A stretch of 64,000 nucleotides of DNA, taken from Reyranella sp. (GTDB lineage Bacteria; Pseudomonadota; Alphaproteobacteria; Reyranellales; Reyranellaceae). The translations under genes were made by a program, and so were the position numbers. Location: NCBI RefSeq assembly GCF_004297265.1, contig NZ_SCUT01000018.1, forward strand, positions 1-64,000, written 5' to 3'. Below the pieces are notes generated by a model. That model had not been told where the DNA came from. It saw nothing but the letters and a program-made list of their open reading frames with translations, and searched no databases. Shown here piece by piece: positions 28,094-36,799 of this stretch (its first letter is position 1; each line of letters begins with the position of its first letter).

Positions 28094-28963
28094 ATGACCC
28101 AGCCCCTCATCGACGCCTTCTTCGACGAGGCGACCTATACGGTGACCTATCTGGTGACCGATCCCGAGACGCGCCGCGCCGCGATCGTCGACCCGGTGCT
28201 CGACTACGACCACAAATCCGGAAAGGCCTCGACCCGGTCCGCGGAGCGCGTCCTCGCCAAGGCCGCGGAACGGCAGGCCTCGATCGACTGGATCCTGGAG
28301 ACGCATGCCCATGCCGATCATCTGACGGCGGCCCCGCTGCTGAAGGCACGGACGGGCGCCAAGGTCGTCATCGGCGAGCACATCCGCGACGTGCAGAAGA
28401 TCTTCAAGAAGGTCTTCAACGCGGCGGATGTCAGCGAGAACGGAAGTGAGTTCGACCGGCTGGTCAAGGACGGCGATGTCCTCACGCTCGGCAACCTGCG
28501 CATCGAGGTGCTGCACCTGCCCGGCCACACGCCGGCGGACGTCGCCTACCGGATCGGCGATGCCGTGTTCGTGGGCGACACGATCTTCATGCCCGACTAC
28601 GGCACGGCCCGCGCCGACTTTCCGGGCGGCGATGCGCCTACGCTCTACCGCTCGATCCGGCGTCTCCTGTCCCTGCCGCCAGAGACGCGCCTGTTCATGT
28701 GCCACGACTACAAGGCGCCCGGCCGCGACCGCTATGCCTGGGAGACGACCGTCGCCGAGGAGCGGGCGCGCAATGTCCATGTGCATGACGGCGTGGCCGA
28801 AGCCGAGTTCGTCGCAATGCGCACGAAGCGCGATGCCACGCTGGCCGCCCCCGTTCTGCTCCTGCCCTCGGTACAGGTGAACATCCGGGCCGGTCATCTG
28901 CCGCCGCCGGACGACAATGGTCGGAGCTACCTCAAGATACCCGTCACGCTCGTGGCGGCATGA
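28094..28963 (+). CDS. blh: Blh, persulfide dioxygenase-like metallo-beta-lactamase fold protein
   Basis: This 289-aa protein has the metallo-beta-lactamase/ETHE1 fold. Metal ligands are visible in ETHAHADHLTA (HxHxDH, about 74-79), LPGHTPADV, GDTIFMPDYGTARADFPGGD and MCHDYKAPG. The persulfide dioxygenase branch oxidises glutathione persulfide to sulfite at a mononuclear iron. The start has GGAGGA 5-6 nt upstream. It is divergent from bigR over the tandem operators. This gives the full set: sensor, persulfide oxidation, sulfur transfer (rhodanese) and export (TSUP). No sulfide:quinone oxidoreductase gene is adjacent. Confidence 0.9.
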   Translation: MTQPLIDAFFDEATYTVTYLVTDPETRRAAIVDPVLDYDHKSGKASTRSAERVLAKAAERQASIDWILETHAHADHLTAAPLLKARTGAKVVIGEHIRDVQKIFKKVFNAADVSENGSEFDRLVKDGDVLTLGNLRIEVLHLPGHTPADVAYRIGDAVFVGDTIFMPDYGTARADFPGGDAPTLYRSIRRLLSLPPETRLFMCHDYKAPGRDRYAWETTVAEERARNVHVHDGVAEAEFVAMRTKRDATLAAPVLLLPSVQVNIRAGHLPPPDDNGRSYLKIPVTLVAA

Positions 28964-29019
28964 CGATTGGCAGGGCGTTTCCCTCCCGCTAGGCTCCGCG
29001 CCCAAGGGAGAAGAAACGC

Positions 29020-29988
29020 ATGTCCAAGAAATCCGTCGTCGCGCTCGCGGGCGCGCTGATCCTGTTTGCCTCGTCGGCCTTTGCCCAGGCGGCATGGCCC
29101 AACAAGCCCATCAGGCTGGTCGCACCCTATCCGCCGGGCGGCCAGACCGACGTCGTGTCCCGCTACTTCGCCGAGAAGCTGTCGGGCGTGCTGGGCCAGC
29201 AGGTCATCGTCGACAACAAGCCCGGCGCCAATGGCATGGTCGGCATGGAGATCGTCAAGAACCTGCCGGGCGACGGCTACACGTTCGTCTACGTGAACTC
29301 GTCGATGATGTGCATCAATCCCTACGTCTACAAGAAGATCCCCTATGACGGCTTCAAGGACTTCATGCCGGTGACGCAGCACGGGCTGGCGCCGCTCGCG
29401 ATGGTCGTGCCGCCCTCGCTGGGCATCAAGTCGGTGAAGGAATTCGTCGCCTGGGCCAGGGAACGCAAGGGCAAGGTGAACTTCGCCTCGTTCGGCAACG
29501 GCTCCTCCTCGCACATCTGGGGCGAGATGTTGAACCAGGCCGAGAAGCTCGACATGACACACGTGCCCTACAAGGGCGCCGGGCCGGCCGTCCAGGACGT
29601 TATTGCCGGCCACATCCCGATGACCATCCAGGACCTCGCTGCCACCGGCGGGGCGATCAACGGGGGCAAGCTGACGCCGCTCGCCGTCACTTCCGCCCAG
29701 CGCTGGCCGCGGCTGCCCAACGTGCCGACCTTCGAGGAGGCCGGCTACAAGATCAACCTGACCGGCTGGAACGGCATCATGGCGCCAGCCGGCACGCCCA
29801 AGGAGATCGTAGAACGCATGAGCGCGGAGATCCGCAAGCTGGTGCAGACGCCGGAAGGCAAGGAGAAGCTGCTCGACATGGGCCTGATCGCAACTGGCAC
29901 GACGCCGGCGGAGATGACCGAGATCATGAAGACCGGCTGCGCCGCCTGGGGCGACGCCGTGAAGCGCGCCGGCGTCGAACCCGAATGA
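29020..29988 (+). CDS. Bug/TctC-family tripartite tricarboxylate transporter binding protein (orphan)
   Basis: This 322-aa periplasmic binding protein has a Sec signal cut near SAFA-QAAWP (about residue 23). The mature start WPNKPIRLVAPYPPGGQTDV (about 26-45) is the family hallmark, as is VDNKPGANGMVGME. The C-terminal part contains YKINLTGWNGIMAPAGTPKE. Bug proteins bind carboxylates and related organic anions. No TctA or TctB membrane genes lie nearby, as is common for this expanded family. The start has an AGGGAG-type site upstream. The ligand is unknown. Confidence 0.9.
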   Translation: MSKKSVVALAGALILFASSAFAQAAWPNKPIRLVAPYPPGGQTDVVSRYFAEKLSGVLGQQVIVDNKPGANGMVGMEIVKNLPGDGYTFVYVNSSMMCINPYVYKKIPYDGFKDFMPVTQHGLAPLAMVVPPSLGIKSVKEFVAWARERKGKVNFASFGNGSSSHIWGEMLNQAEKLDMTHVPYKGAGPAVQDVIAGHIPMTIQDLAATGGAINGGKLTPLAVTSAQRWPRLPNVPTFEEAGYKINLTGWNGIMAPAGTPKEIVERMSAEIRKLVQTPEGKEKLLDMGLIATGTTPAEMTEIMKTGCAAWGDAVKRAGVEPE

Positions 29989-30047
29989 CCGGTCTGGCCT
30001 GATCCACATCAAGGACCGGGAGGCCTCCCCATGCGAGCGTTGCGCCC

Positions 30048-30632
30048 ATGGGGAAGCGCATCCTGATCCTGAACGGCCATCCCGACGCCACCCGCAAGGG
30101 CCTGTGCGGTGCTTTGGCCGACGCCTATGCCCAAGGGGCCGCCCCCGGCGGCCATACGGTCGAAAGACTCGATATCGGGGCGCTGCAGTTCGACCTGCTG
30201 CGCTCCCAGAGCGAATTCGAGAACGGCACCGCGCCGCCCGACATCGCAGCGGCGCAGGAGGAGATCCGCCGCGCCGAACACCTGGTGGTCGTGTTCCCGC
30301 TGTGGCTGGGTGACATGCCGGCCCTGCTCAAGGGCTTCTTCGAACAGACCCTGCGGCCGGGCTTCGCCTTCGCCTATCGCCCCAACGGCTTCCCGGAGAA
30401 GCATCTCGGCGGGCGCAGCGCCCGGATCATCGTCACGATGGGCATGCCGGCCCTCTTGTACCGCTGGTACTACCGCGCGCACGCGGTGAAGAACCTGAAG
30501 CGCAATATCCTGGGCTTCGTGGGCTACGCGCCGGTCCGCGACACGATCGTAGGCGGCATCGCGACGGCCAGTCAGGCCGCCATGGCCCGCCACTTCGACA
30601 CGATGCGCGCCCTCGGCCGCGCCGCGCGCTGA
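30048..30632 (+). CDS. NAD(P)H:quinone reductase-like flavodoxin-fold protein
   Basis: This 194-aa protein belongs to the NQO1/KefF flavodoxin-fold family. The FMN/FAD phosphate loop is in ILILNGHPDATRKGLCGALA (about residues 5-24). LVVVFPLWLGDMPALLKGFFEQ (abbreviated; about 79-100) is the second signature. It should reduce quinones or similar electrophiles by two electrons. No strong ribosome-binding site precedes the ATG. It is a single gene; the next gene is convergent beyond a 112-bp inverted repeat. Confidence 0.85.
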   Translation: MGKRILILNGHPDATRKGLCGALADAYAQGAAPGGHTVERLDIGALQFDLLRSQSEFENGTAPPDIAAAQEEIRRAEHLVVVFPLWLGDMPALLKGFFEQTLRPGFAFAYRPNGFPEKHLGGRSARIIVTMGMPALLYRWYYRAHAVKNLKRNILGFVGYAPVRDTIVGGIATASQAAMARHFDTMRALGRAAR

Positions 30633-30666
30633 ACTAGAGTCTTTCCGTCTCGGCTTGACCCATTCC

Positions 30667-30778
30667 CCTCATCCTGAGGAGCGCCGCGAAGCAGCGCGTC
30701 TCGAAGGATGGGCAACAGACGCGGTGCTCGTGCCCATGCTTCGAGACGCGCTCCGGCGGAGCGCTCCTCAGCATGAGG
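30667..30778. repeat. Inverted repeat with 48-bp arms between convergent genes
   Basis: Left arm 30667-30714 starts CCTCATCCTGAGGAGCG and contains GCGCGTCTCGAAGGATGGGCA toward its end (abbreviated). The right arm 30731-30778 is its near-complement with a few changes and a different central hexamer. A 16-nt spacer separates them. This kind of CCTCATCCTGAGGAG... element is known to me as a frequent intergenic repeat in alphaproteobacterial genomes. It occupies most of the 191-nt gap between two convergent genes and would form a long hairpin in either transcript. Confidence 0.75.
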
Positions 30779-30823
30779 TTGGTGTTTGGATGAGCGACTG
30801 ATTCAATCCCGCCCGGAAACACT

Positions 30824-31153
30824 CTACCGCCGGGACAGGCGGTCCAGCGCCACCGCGATCGCCTCGCGCGTCGACGCGGGCTGCTCGGCGATGGCGTGGC
30901 CCAGCAGGTCGAGCTGGCGGCGCAACGTGTGCACCTGGTCGACCAGGTCGACCACCGTCTCGACCGATTCGTCGTCGAAGCCCAGCTCGTCGACCAGCTC
31001 GCCCAGCAGGCGGGCGCGTGCCACATCGATCTGCTCGAAGCGCCAGCCATCCCCTGTGCCCGAGGGACGCAACAGCCCGCGCGCGACCCAGCGCTCGACG
31101 TGGACCTCGGTCAGCCGCCCGTGCTGGCGCAACAGCTCGTCCAGCGTCGTCAT
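30824..31153 (-). CDS. cbpM: CbpM-like chaperone modulator
   Basis: This 109-aa MerR-like small protein of the CbpM family binds the J-domain of CbpA and inhibits its co-chaperone and DNA-binding action. The N-terminal winged-helix-like part reads [19 protein letters not shown] (about 14-32), followed by [22 protein letters not shown] and a C-terminal coiled region ([19 protein letters not shown]). Its start overlaps the cbpA stop by 4 nt, the usual cbpA-cbpM arrangement. Confidence 0.85.
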   Translation of the reverse strand: MTTLDELLRQHGRLTEVHVERWVARGLLRPSGTGDGWRFEQIDVARARLLGELVDELGFDDESVETVVDLVDQVHTLRRQLDLLGHAIAEQPASTREAIAVALDRLSRR

Positions 31154-32082
31154 ATGAACTGCTCCATCTCCTTGCGCGGATCGTAGGCGCGACCCGCCTC
31201 CCAGTTCGCGAGGAACTCCTTCAGCTTGTCGTCCGGCACCTCGGGCAGCACGACCTTCAGCTTCACATACTGGTCACCGCGCTGGCCCGACTTGCGGTCG
31301 AGCAGGCCGCGACCCTTGAGCCGCAGCGAGGTGCCGGTGTTGGAGCCGGCCGGGACGTTCAGCATCACCGCACCGCCCACCGTCGGCACCTTCACCTTGC
31401 CGCCGAGCGTCGCTTCCGTGACGGTCACCGGCAGGTCGACATGGATGTCGTTGTCGCGCGGCTGGAAGAAGGCGTGCGGCTCGACGTGGATCTCGACATA
31501 GGCGTCGCCGGGCGGACGGCCCTTCGTGCCCGGCATGCCCTGGCCCTTGAGACGCAAGGTCTGACCATCGCTCGTGCCCTCGGGCACGTCGATGTCGAGC
31601 GTCTTGCCGTCGGGCAGCGTGACCCTCTGCTTGCCGCCGCGCGCCGCCACCAGGAACGGCACGCGCAGACTGTAGGTGACGGGCATGCCGCCCATGTCGA
31701 AGTCGTCGCCGCCGAAGCCGGGGCCACCGCCCCGACGCTGGCCGAACATTTCGGAGAAGATGCCGCCCATGTCGACGAACGATTCGTGGCCACCGGCGTG
31801 TTCGTACTTGCCGCCGCGGCCGCCTGCCTGGTCGCGATAGAAGCCGCGTGGCGGCATTTCCTGACCGGTGCCGTCGATCTCGCCCGCGTCGAAGCGCCGG
31901 CGCTTCTCCGGATCGGAGAGAATGTCGTTGGCCTGGCCGATCTCCTTGAACTTGGCTTCCGCCGCCTTGTCGCCGGGATTGAGGTCGGGATGATGTTTCT
32001 TGGCGAGCTTGCGGAACGCCTTCCGGATGTCGTCCTCGGAAGCGGTCCTCGGCACGCCCAGGACGGAATAAGGATCTGTCAT
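31150..32082 (-). CDS. cbpA: CbpA-like DnaJ-class co-chaperone
   Basis: This 310-aa class II J-domain protein stimulates DnaK ATPase and can bind curved DNA. The J-domain is at residues 4-68 with HPD at 31-33. A Gly/Phe-rich linker (about 100-130, [15 protein letters not shown]) follows. Two C-terminal substrate-binding barrels start with [14 protein letters not shown] and [14 protein letters not shown]. The Cys4 zinc-finger domain of true DnaJ is absent, which fits CbpA. It is coupled to cbpM. A CTTG-type heat-shock-like promoter is possible upstream. Confidence 0.9.
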   Translation of the reverse strand: MTDPYSVLGVPRTASEDDIRKAFRKLAKKHHPDLNPGDKAAEAKFKEIGQANDILSDPEKRRRFDAGEIDGTGQEMPPRGFYRDQAGGRGGKYEHAGGHESFVDMGGIFSEMFGQRRGGGPGFGGDDFDMGGMPVTYSLRVPFLVAARGGKQRVTLPDGKTLDIDVPEGTSDGQTLRLKGQGMPGTKGRPPGDAYVEIHVEPHAFFQPRDNDIHVDLPVTVTEATLGGKVKVPTVGGAVMLNVPAGSNTGTSLRLKGRGLLDRKSGQRGDQYVKLKVVLPEVPDDKLKEFLANWEAGRAYDPRKEMEQFI

Positions 32083-32090
32083 GGCCCTAC

Positions 32091-32119
32091 AGATGTGACG
32101 TGTATTGTAAGCTTACAAG
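32091..32119 (-). promoter_or_regulatory. Possible RpoH-type promoter and 14-bp palindrome upstream of cbpA
   Basis: On the minus strand CTTGTAA (32119-32113) and CACATCT (32097-32091) are 15 bp apart. Each matches six of seven bases of the classic heat-shock consensus CTTGAAA / CCCATNT. The -35 overlaps a perfect palindrome TTGTAAGCTTACAA (32105-32118) that could instead bind a regulator. The implied transcript start is only a few bases before the cbpA ATG, which weakens the promoter reading. Confidence 0.35.
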
Positions 32120-32136
32120 AGCTTTATGACAGGCTC

Positions 32137-33345
32137 TCACAGGCCCAGCACCGCCTTGGCGATGATGTTGCGCTGGATCTCGTTGGAACCGGCATAGATC
32201 GTCGACGCCCGGTTGTTGAGGTACAGCGGCATGGCGCTGATTCCCCACTCGGGCGTCACGGTCGGTTCGTTGTGGCCGAGTTCGCGCGCCTCCGGTTCGA
32301 ACGGCGCGGCATACCAGGCCAGCGCCTCGACTCCGAGATGGTCGAGTTTCTGCAGCGTCTCGCTGCCCCTGATCTTCATCGATGAGGAGACGGCCCCGGG
32401 ATTGCGCCCGCGGCTGAGGTCGGACAGGACCTGCATCTCGATCATCTCCAGCGCCTGGATGTCCATCTCCGCCTCCGCCAGCCGCTCGACGAAGCCGCGC
32501 TCGGCGATCAGCCGGCCCGACCCGTCGGCCGCCTCCTCCCGCGCGATGCGCTTCACGTCGTCGAGACGGGCGTAGAGGTTCGGCGTGTAGGCGTCGCCGC
32601 CGCGCTCGAATTCGAGCAGGTACTTGGCGACCGTCCAGCCGGCATTCTCGGGCCCGATGCGGTTGGCAACCGGCGTGCGGACATTGTCGAGGAACACCTG
32701 GTTGACCTCGTGGTCGCCGGCCAGGGTCAGGATCGGTGCGACCGCGAGGCCCGGCGTCGTCATCGAATCGATCAGCACGAAGGAGATGCCGTCCTGCGGC
32801 TTGCCCTCGGTCGAGGTTCGCACCAGGCAGAACATGTGGTCGGCGACATGGGCGCCGGTCGTCCAGATCTTGGTGCCGTTGATCACATAGTCGTCGCCGT
32901 CCCGCTCGGCGCGGGTCTTGAGGCTGGCGAGGTCGGACCCCGAACCCGGTTCGGAATAGCCCTGGCAGAAGGTGATGTCGCCGGCCACGATGCGCGGCAG
33001 GTATTTGGCCTTCTGCTCCGGCGTGCCGAACTTCATGATCACCGGCCCGACCATGCGCAGTCCCATCGAGAAAATCCGGGGCGCGTCGGCGGCGATGCAT
33101 TCGCGGCTGAAGATGTAGCGCTGGGTCGCGCTCCAGCCGGTGCCGCCATGTTCCCGGGGCCAGCTCGGCGCCGACCAGCCGCGACGGGCCAGAATCTTGT
33201 GCCATCGCATACCGGCCGCAAAATCGGCGAACACGCCGGCCGTCTTGCGCCCCGCCTCCCGCAGGTCCTCGGTCAGGTTTTCGTCGAGGAAGCGCCGAAC
33301 CTCGGTGCGGAAATCCTCGTCTTCCCTGCTGAGCGCCAGATCCAT
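32137..33345 (-). CDS. Acyl-CoA dehydrogenase
   Basis: This 402-aa flavoprotein catalyses alpha,beta-dehydrogenation of acyl-CoA. Seen are the N-terminal helical domain, the FAD-binding strand QGYSEPGSGSDLASLKTRA (about 125-143), DDYVINGTKIWTTGAH (about 148-163), and the C-terminal NRASTIYAGSNEIQRNIIAK segment that contacts FAD and substrate. It belongs to the larger ~400-aa ACAD group often tied to branched, aromatic or sterol acyl-CoAs. The frame is open further upstream, but the protein begins naturally at MDLALSREDEDF. It is divergent from the DUF1194 gene. Confidence 0.9.
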   Translation of the reverse strand: MDLALSREDEDFRTEVRRFLDENLTEDLREAGRKTAGVFADFAAGMRWHKILARRGWSAPSWPREHGGTGWSATQRYIFSRECIAADAPRIFSMGLRMVGPVIMKFGTPEQKAKYLPRIVAGDITFCQGYSEPGSGSDLASLKTRAERDGDDYVINGTKIWTTGAHVADHMFCLVRTSTEGKPQDGISFVLIDSMTTPGLAVAPILTLAGDHEVNQVFLDNVRTPVANRIGPENAGWTVAKYLLEFERGGDAYTPNLYARLDDVKRIAREEAADGSGRLIAERGFVERLAEAEMDIQALEMIEMQVLSDLSRGRNPGAVSSSMKIRGSETLQKLDHLGVEALAWYAAPFEPEARELGHNEPTVTPEWGISAMPLYLNNRASTIYAGSNEIQRNIIAKAVLGL

Positions 33346-33475
33346 GCTTCCTCCCCTTCGTCTTTCCGCAAAGGCTAGCGACCCCCGCCACCGTTCGTCC
33401 AGTGGCGGGCTGACACCGGCGCGGGCGGGGCGGTATGGTTCTTGCCTCTGGAGCGTAACGAACGCGGAGGTCGCC

Positions 33476-34387
33476 GTGGCCCGACTGGTTGGTCTGATCG
33501 CCCTTCTCTTCCTGGCGCTTCCGGCGACGGCCCAGGAGCGCAAGGAAGTCGACCTTGCACTGGTGCTGGCGATCGACATCTCGGGCAGCATCGACCCCGA
33601 CGAGGCCAGGCTGCAGCGCCAGGGCTATGTCGACGCCTTCAACGACCCCGTCATCGTCAGGGCGATCCTGGGCGGCAATCATGGCCGCATCGCCGTCGCC
33701 TATTTCGAATGGTCCGACTCCTGGATCCAGAAGCTGCTGATCGACTGGACGCTGCTCGATTCGGAGGCCGCCATCGCGGACTTCCGGCAGCGTCTGGCCG
33801 ACGCCCCCATCTCGATCTCGCGCCGCACCTCGATCAGCGGCGCGATCCGCTATGCCATCCCGATGTACGGCCGCAGTCCCTACGAACCCGACCGCAAGGT
33901 GCTCGACATATCGGGCGACGGATCGAACAACGACGGCGGCCTGGTCACCGAGATCCGGCACGACGCGCTGAAGGAGCGGATCGTCATCAACGGCCTGCCG
34001 ATCATGAACGGACGGCCCAACCCCTTCGGTTTTCCGGCCGAGGACGACCTCGACAAGTACTACCTGCACTGCGTTACCGGCGGGCCGCGCTCCTTCGTCG
34101 AGGTCGCGCGCAGCTTCGAGGATTTCCCCCGCGCCGTCCGCAAGAAGCTCCTGCAGGAGGTGGCCGATATCGGCCCGCTGAACGACTTCGACATCGGCGA
34201 ACTCGGCGCGCCGCGCGACGGGCTGCAGCTCGCGCAATCGGGAAGCGGCGGCAGCGGCCGCCGTGTGGTCAAGGCCGACGACGACTACACCCGCTTCGTG
34301 CGGCCGGAGTATGAGCTGGGCTGCGACGTGGGCGAACGCCGCTCCCGCGATTTCTGGCAGCGCCGCTTCGGCGTCACGCCCGACTGA
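33476..34387 (+). CDS. DUF1194 secreted von Willebrand factor A-like protein
   Basis: This 303-aa protein uses a GTG start, set by GGAGG five bases before it. It has a signal peptide (MARLVGLIALLFLALPATAQ) and a vWA fold with MIDAS motif DISGS in LVLAIDISGSIDPDEA (about 29-44) and a later SGDGSNNDGG metal-binding loop. The family is abundant in alphaproteobacteria and of unknown function; vWA domains bind partner proteins in a metal-dependent way. The C-terminal region (LGCDVGERRSRDFWQRRFG) follows a Gly/Ser-rich linker. It stands alone. Confidence 0.85.
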   Translation: MARLVGLIALLFLALPATAQERKEVDLALVLAIDISGSIDPDEARLQRQGYVDAFNDPVIVRAILGGNHGRIAVAYFEWSDSWIQKLLIDWTLLDSEAAIADFRQRLADAPISISRRTSISGAIRYAIPMYGRSPYEPDRKVLDISGDGSNNDGGLVTEIRHDALKERIVINGLPIMNGRPNPFGFPAEDDLDKYYLHCVTGGPRSFVEVARSFEDFPRAVRKKLLQEVADIGPLNDFDIGELGAPRDGLQLAQSGSGGSGRRVVKADDDYTRFVRPEYELGCDVGERRSRDFWQRRFGVTPD

Positions 34388-34430
34388 GGTCGCCTGCCTC
34401 CGGCCGGAGCGGCGCGAGCGCATCGATGCG

Positions 34431-35327
34431 TCAATCCGGCCGAAGGATAGGCAGCGCCGACAGTTTCCTGGCCGCGAACTCGAGGAACGCGTCGATCTTC
34501 GGTGCGCGATGGGAGCGGCCCTTGGTGAGGAGTTGGACCGGAAGCGGCGGCGGCTCGAAGCTGCGCAACAGGCGCACGAGACGTCCGGCGGCGAGATCCT
34601 CGGCGACCTGATAGGAGAGGAACTGGGCGATGCCGCGGCCCTCGCGCGCGAGACGCAGGCGGGTCTCGATATCGTCGACGCGCAGCCGGCCCGCGAGATG
34701 GGTGGGCGCGCCGCGACGGCGGCCGCCGAAGGTCCATTCCATCGCCCCGCGGAACGTGCCCAGCACCGCCTCGTGCCGCGCGAGATCCGCCGGTTCCTTC
34801 GGCGTGCCATGCCTGGCGAGATAGGCAGGACTGGCCACCCACCGTCGCCGCACATGCCCGACCGGCCGGGCCACGAGACTGGAATCGGCGAGGGCGCCGA
34901 TGCGGACCGCCACGTCGATCCCTTCCTCGATGAGGTCGACGTTGCGATCGTTCAGCATGAGCTCGATCTCGACGCCGGCATGACTGTCGAGGAAGCGCGT
35001 CGCAAGCGGCGCGACATGGCGCCGGCCGAACTGCACCGGCGCGGCGATGCGCAGCAGCCCGCGCACCGGCGCCTCGCGGGCCCCCGTCGCCGCCGCCTCA
35101 TAGTCCGCAACGACGGCCCGCGCCCGTTCATAGAGTGCACGGCCTGCTTCCGTCGGTGCGAGCCGACGCGTCGTGCGATCGACAAGGCGCACGCCGATGC
35201 GATCCTCGAGCGCCGCCAGGGCGCGCGTCACCGCCGGGGCCGAACGGCGCAAGCGCTGCGCCGCGCGCACCAGGCTCCCCTCCTCCACGATACGCACGAA
35301 GATCTCGAACTCGTCCAGCCGGTCCAT
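34431..35327 (-). CDS. LysR-family transcriptional regulator
   Basis: This 298-aa LysR-type regulator has the N-terminal winged helix-turn-helix at residues 1-60: FVRIVEEGSLVRAAQRLRRSAPAVTRALAALE (abbreviated; about 10-41) and then VRLVDRTTRRLAPTEAG. The substrate-binding domain begins around residue 90 (LLRIAAPVQFGRRHVAP). It belongs to the common group close to DmlR/YhjC. The gene is divergent from the GFA-PNPOx pair, so it probably regulates them; the inducer is unknown. Confidence 0.9.
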   Translation of the reverse strand: MDRLDEFEIFVRIVEEGSLVRAAQRLRRSAPAVTRALAALEDRIGVRLVDRTTRRLAPTEAGRALYERARAVVADYEAAATGAREAPVRGLLRIAAPVQFGRRHVAPLATRFLDSHAGVEIELMLNDRNVDLIEEGIDVAVRIGALADSSLVARPVGHVRRRWVASPAYLARHGTPKEPADLARHEAVLGTFRGAMEWTFGGRRRGAPTHLAGRLRVDDIETRLRLAREGRGIAQFLSYQVAEDLAAGRLVRLLRSFEPPPLPVQLLTKGRSHRAPKIDAFLEFAARKLSALPILRPD

Positions 35328-35425
35328 CTCATTATTCCATTCATTGCAATTGTAAGTTTATCATTCATGCGATAATCGCGGCAATCGACCGGACCTATGT
35401 TGGCGAGAACCAGGAGGACACGGAG

Positions 35426-35818
35426 ATGCTGAACGGAAGCTGCCTTTGCGGCGCCGTCGCCTGCGAGGCCGATGCACCCGTCGAGCGGATCGTGCACTGC
35501 CATTGCCACACCTGCCGCAAGACGCACGGCACGGCCTTCTCGTCCGTCACGGCAGTACCGCGCGAGAAGTTCCGTTGGACACGCGGCGAGGATGTCCTCG
35601 GCGCCATCGAATCGTCGCCGGGCAAGTTCCGCCGCTTCTGCGGCAGGTGCGGCTCGCACGTGATGGCCGAGCGCGTCGCGCAGCCGGTCGTTCTGTTGCG
35701 GCTGGGCTGCCTCGACACCGAGGTGCGCGACCGGCCCCAGCTCCATATCTGGCGATCGGACGCCGCGCCCTGGTACGACCCGAAGATCCAGTTCCCCGAG
35801 AAGCAGGAGGGCGTGTGA
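35426..35818 (+). CDS. GFA-family zinc protein (glutathione-dependent formaldehyde-activating-like)
   Basis: This 130-aa CENP-V/GFA fold protein has the zinc-binding cysteines in GSCLCGAVACEA (CxC), HCHCHTCRKTHG (CxCxxC) and RFCGRCGSHV (CxxC). The family is named for glutathione-formaldehyde adduct formation, but most members are uncharacterised. AGGAGG lies upstream of the ATG. It overlaps the next gene by one base (TGATG) and is divergent from the LysR gene. A candidate extended -10 (TGCGATAAT, 35368-35376) lies in the intergenic gap. Confidence 0.85.
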   Translation: MLNGSCLCGAVACEADAPVERIVHCHCHTCRKTHGTAFSSVTAVPREKFRWTRGEDVLGAIESSPGKFRRFCGRCGSHVMAERVAQPVVLLRLGCLDTEVRDRPQLHIWRSDAAPWYDPKIQFPEKQEGV

Positions 35819-36738
35819 TGACCGCCGACACGCCGGGCTTCCTGCCGTTCAATGCCGACGAGCAGGCAGCGCAGAGGCTGGCTGGCTATCGGATGGGACG
35901 GGCGCCGATCCGGTCCTTCCTGCCGGAAGAGCACCGCGCCTTCTTCCCCCTGCTGCCCCATCTCTTCACCAGCACGCCGGATGCGCAGGGCTGGCCCATG
36001 GCCTCGGTGCTCACGGGCTCCCCGGGATTCGTCACCTCGCCTGATCCGAAGACGCTGCGCATCGGTGCCTTGCCGCGCGGTGGCGATCCCGCGGCGCCGG
36101 GCTTTGTGACCGGTGCCGAGATCGGACTGCTGGGAATCGATCTCTCGACGCGGCGCCGCAACCGGGCCAACGGCCGGATCGTGGAGATCGACGACGGCGT
36201 GACCGTGCAGGTTGTCCAAAGCTTCGGCAACTGTCCGCAATACATCCAGACCCGCAAGGTGATGGCGCGCGATGAGGAGGCCGGACCGACAGAGACCCTG
36301 GGCAGGCTGGACGAAGCCGCCCGCGACCTCATCGAATCAGCCGACACGTTCTTCGTCGCGAGCCGGGGCCGGACGGACCTCGGCGCCGGGGGCGGGTTCG
36401 ACATGTCCCATCGCGGTGGCAGACCGGGCTTCGTCGGCGTGCATGACGACACGCTGGTCATCCCGGACTTCAGCGGCAACCGCTTCTTCAACACGCTGGG
36501 CAACCTGCTGGGCGATCCCCGCGCCGGTCTGCTGTTCGTGAATTTCAATACCGGCGAGGTGATGCAGCTGCAGGGTACCGTGACCATCGACTGGCATCCC
36601 GGCGAGACCGGTCCGGCCGGAACCGAGCGCCTGTGGCGCGTTCGGCTCGAGCGGGCATGGCGCACACGGTCCGGCTTCCCTTACTTCTCGATTTTCAGGG
36701 ATTATGCACCGACAACGCTGCTGACGGGCATCTGGTAG
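35818..36738 (+). CDS. Pyridoxamine 5'-phosphate oxidase-like FMN-binding protein
   Basis: This 306-aa protein has a split-barrel flavin-binding fold in its second half. The segment TFFVASRGRTDLGAGGGFDMSHRGGRPGFV (abbreviated; about 179-208) and FSGNRFFNTLGNLLGDPRAGLLFVNF match the PNPOx-like pattern of barrel strand and FMN contacts. The N-terminal half (QWP-like AQGWPMASVLTG) looks like a duplicated barrel. Such proteins are often fused or linked to ferredoxin reductase modules, absent here. Expression is coupled with the GFA gene. Substrate unknown. Confidence 0.8.
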   Translation: MTADTPGFLPFNADEQAAQRLAGYRMGRAPIRSFLPEEHRAFFPLLPHLFTSTPDAQGWPMASVLTGSPGFVTSPDPKTLRIGALPRGGDPAAPGFVTGAEIGLLGIDLSTRRRNRANGRIVEIDDGVTVQVVQSFGNCPQYIQTRKVMARDEEAGPTETLGRLDEAARDLIESADTFFVASRGRTDLGAGGGFDMSHRGGRPGFVGVHDDTLVIPDFSGNRFFNTLGNLLGDPRAGLLFVNFNTGEVMQLQGTVTIDWHPGETGPAGTERLWRVRLERAWRTRSGFPYFSIFRDYAPTTLLTGIW

Positions 36739-36799
36739 CCACATTCATCCCTACAACTCAAAACCATCATGGTACTGTCGTGCTGGGGTTGGGACTGTC

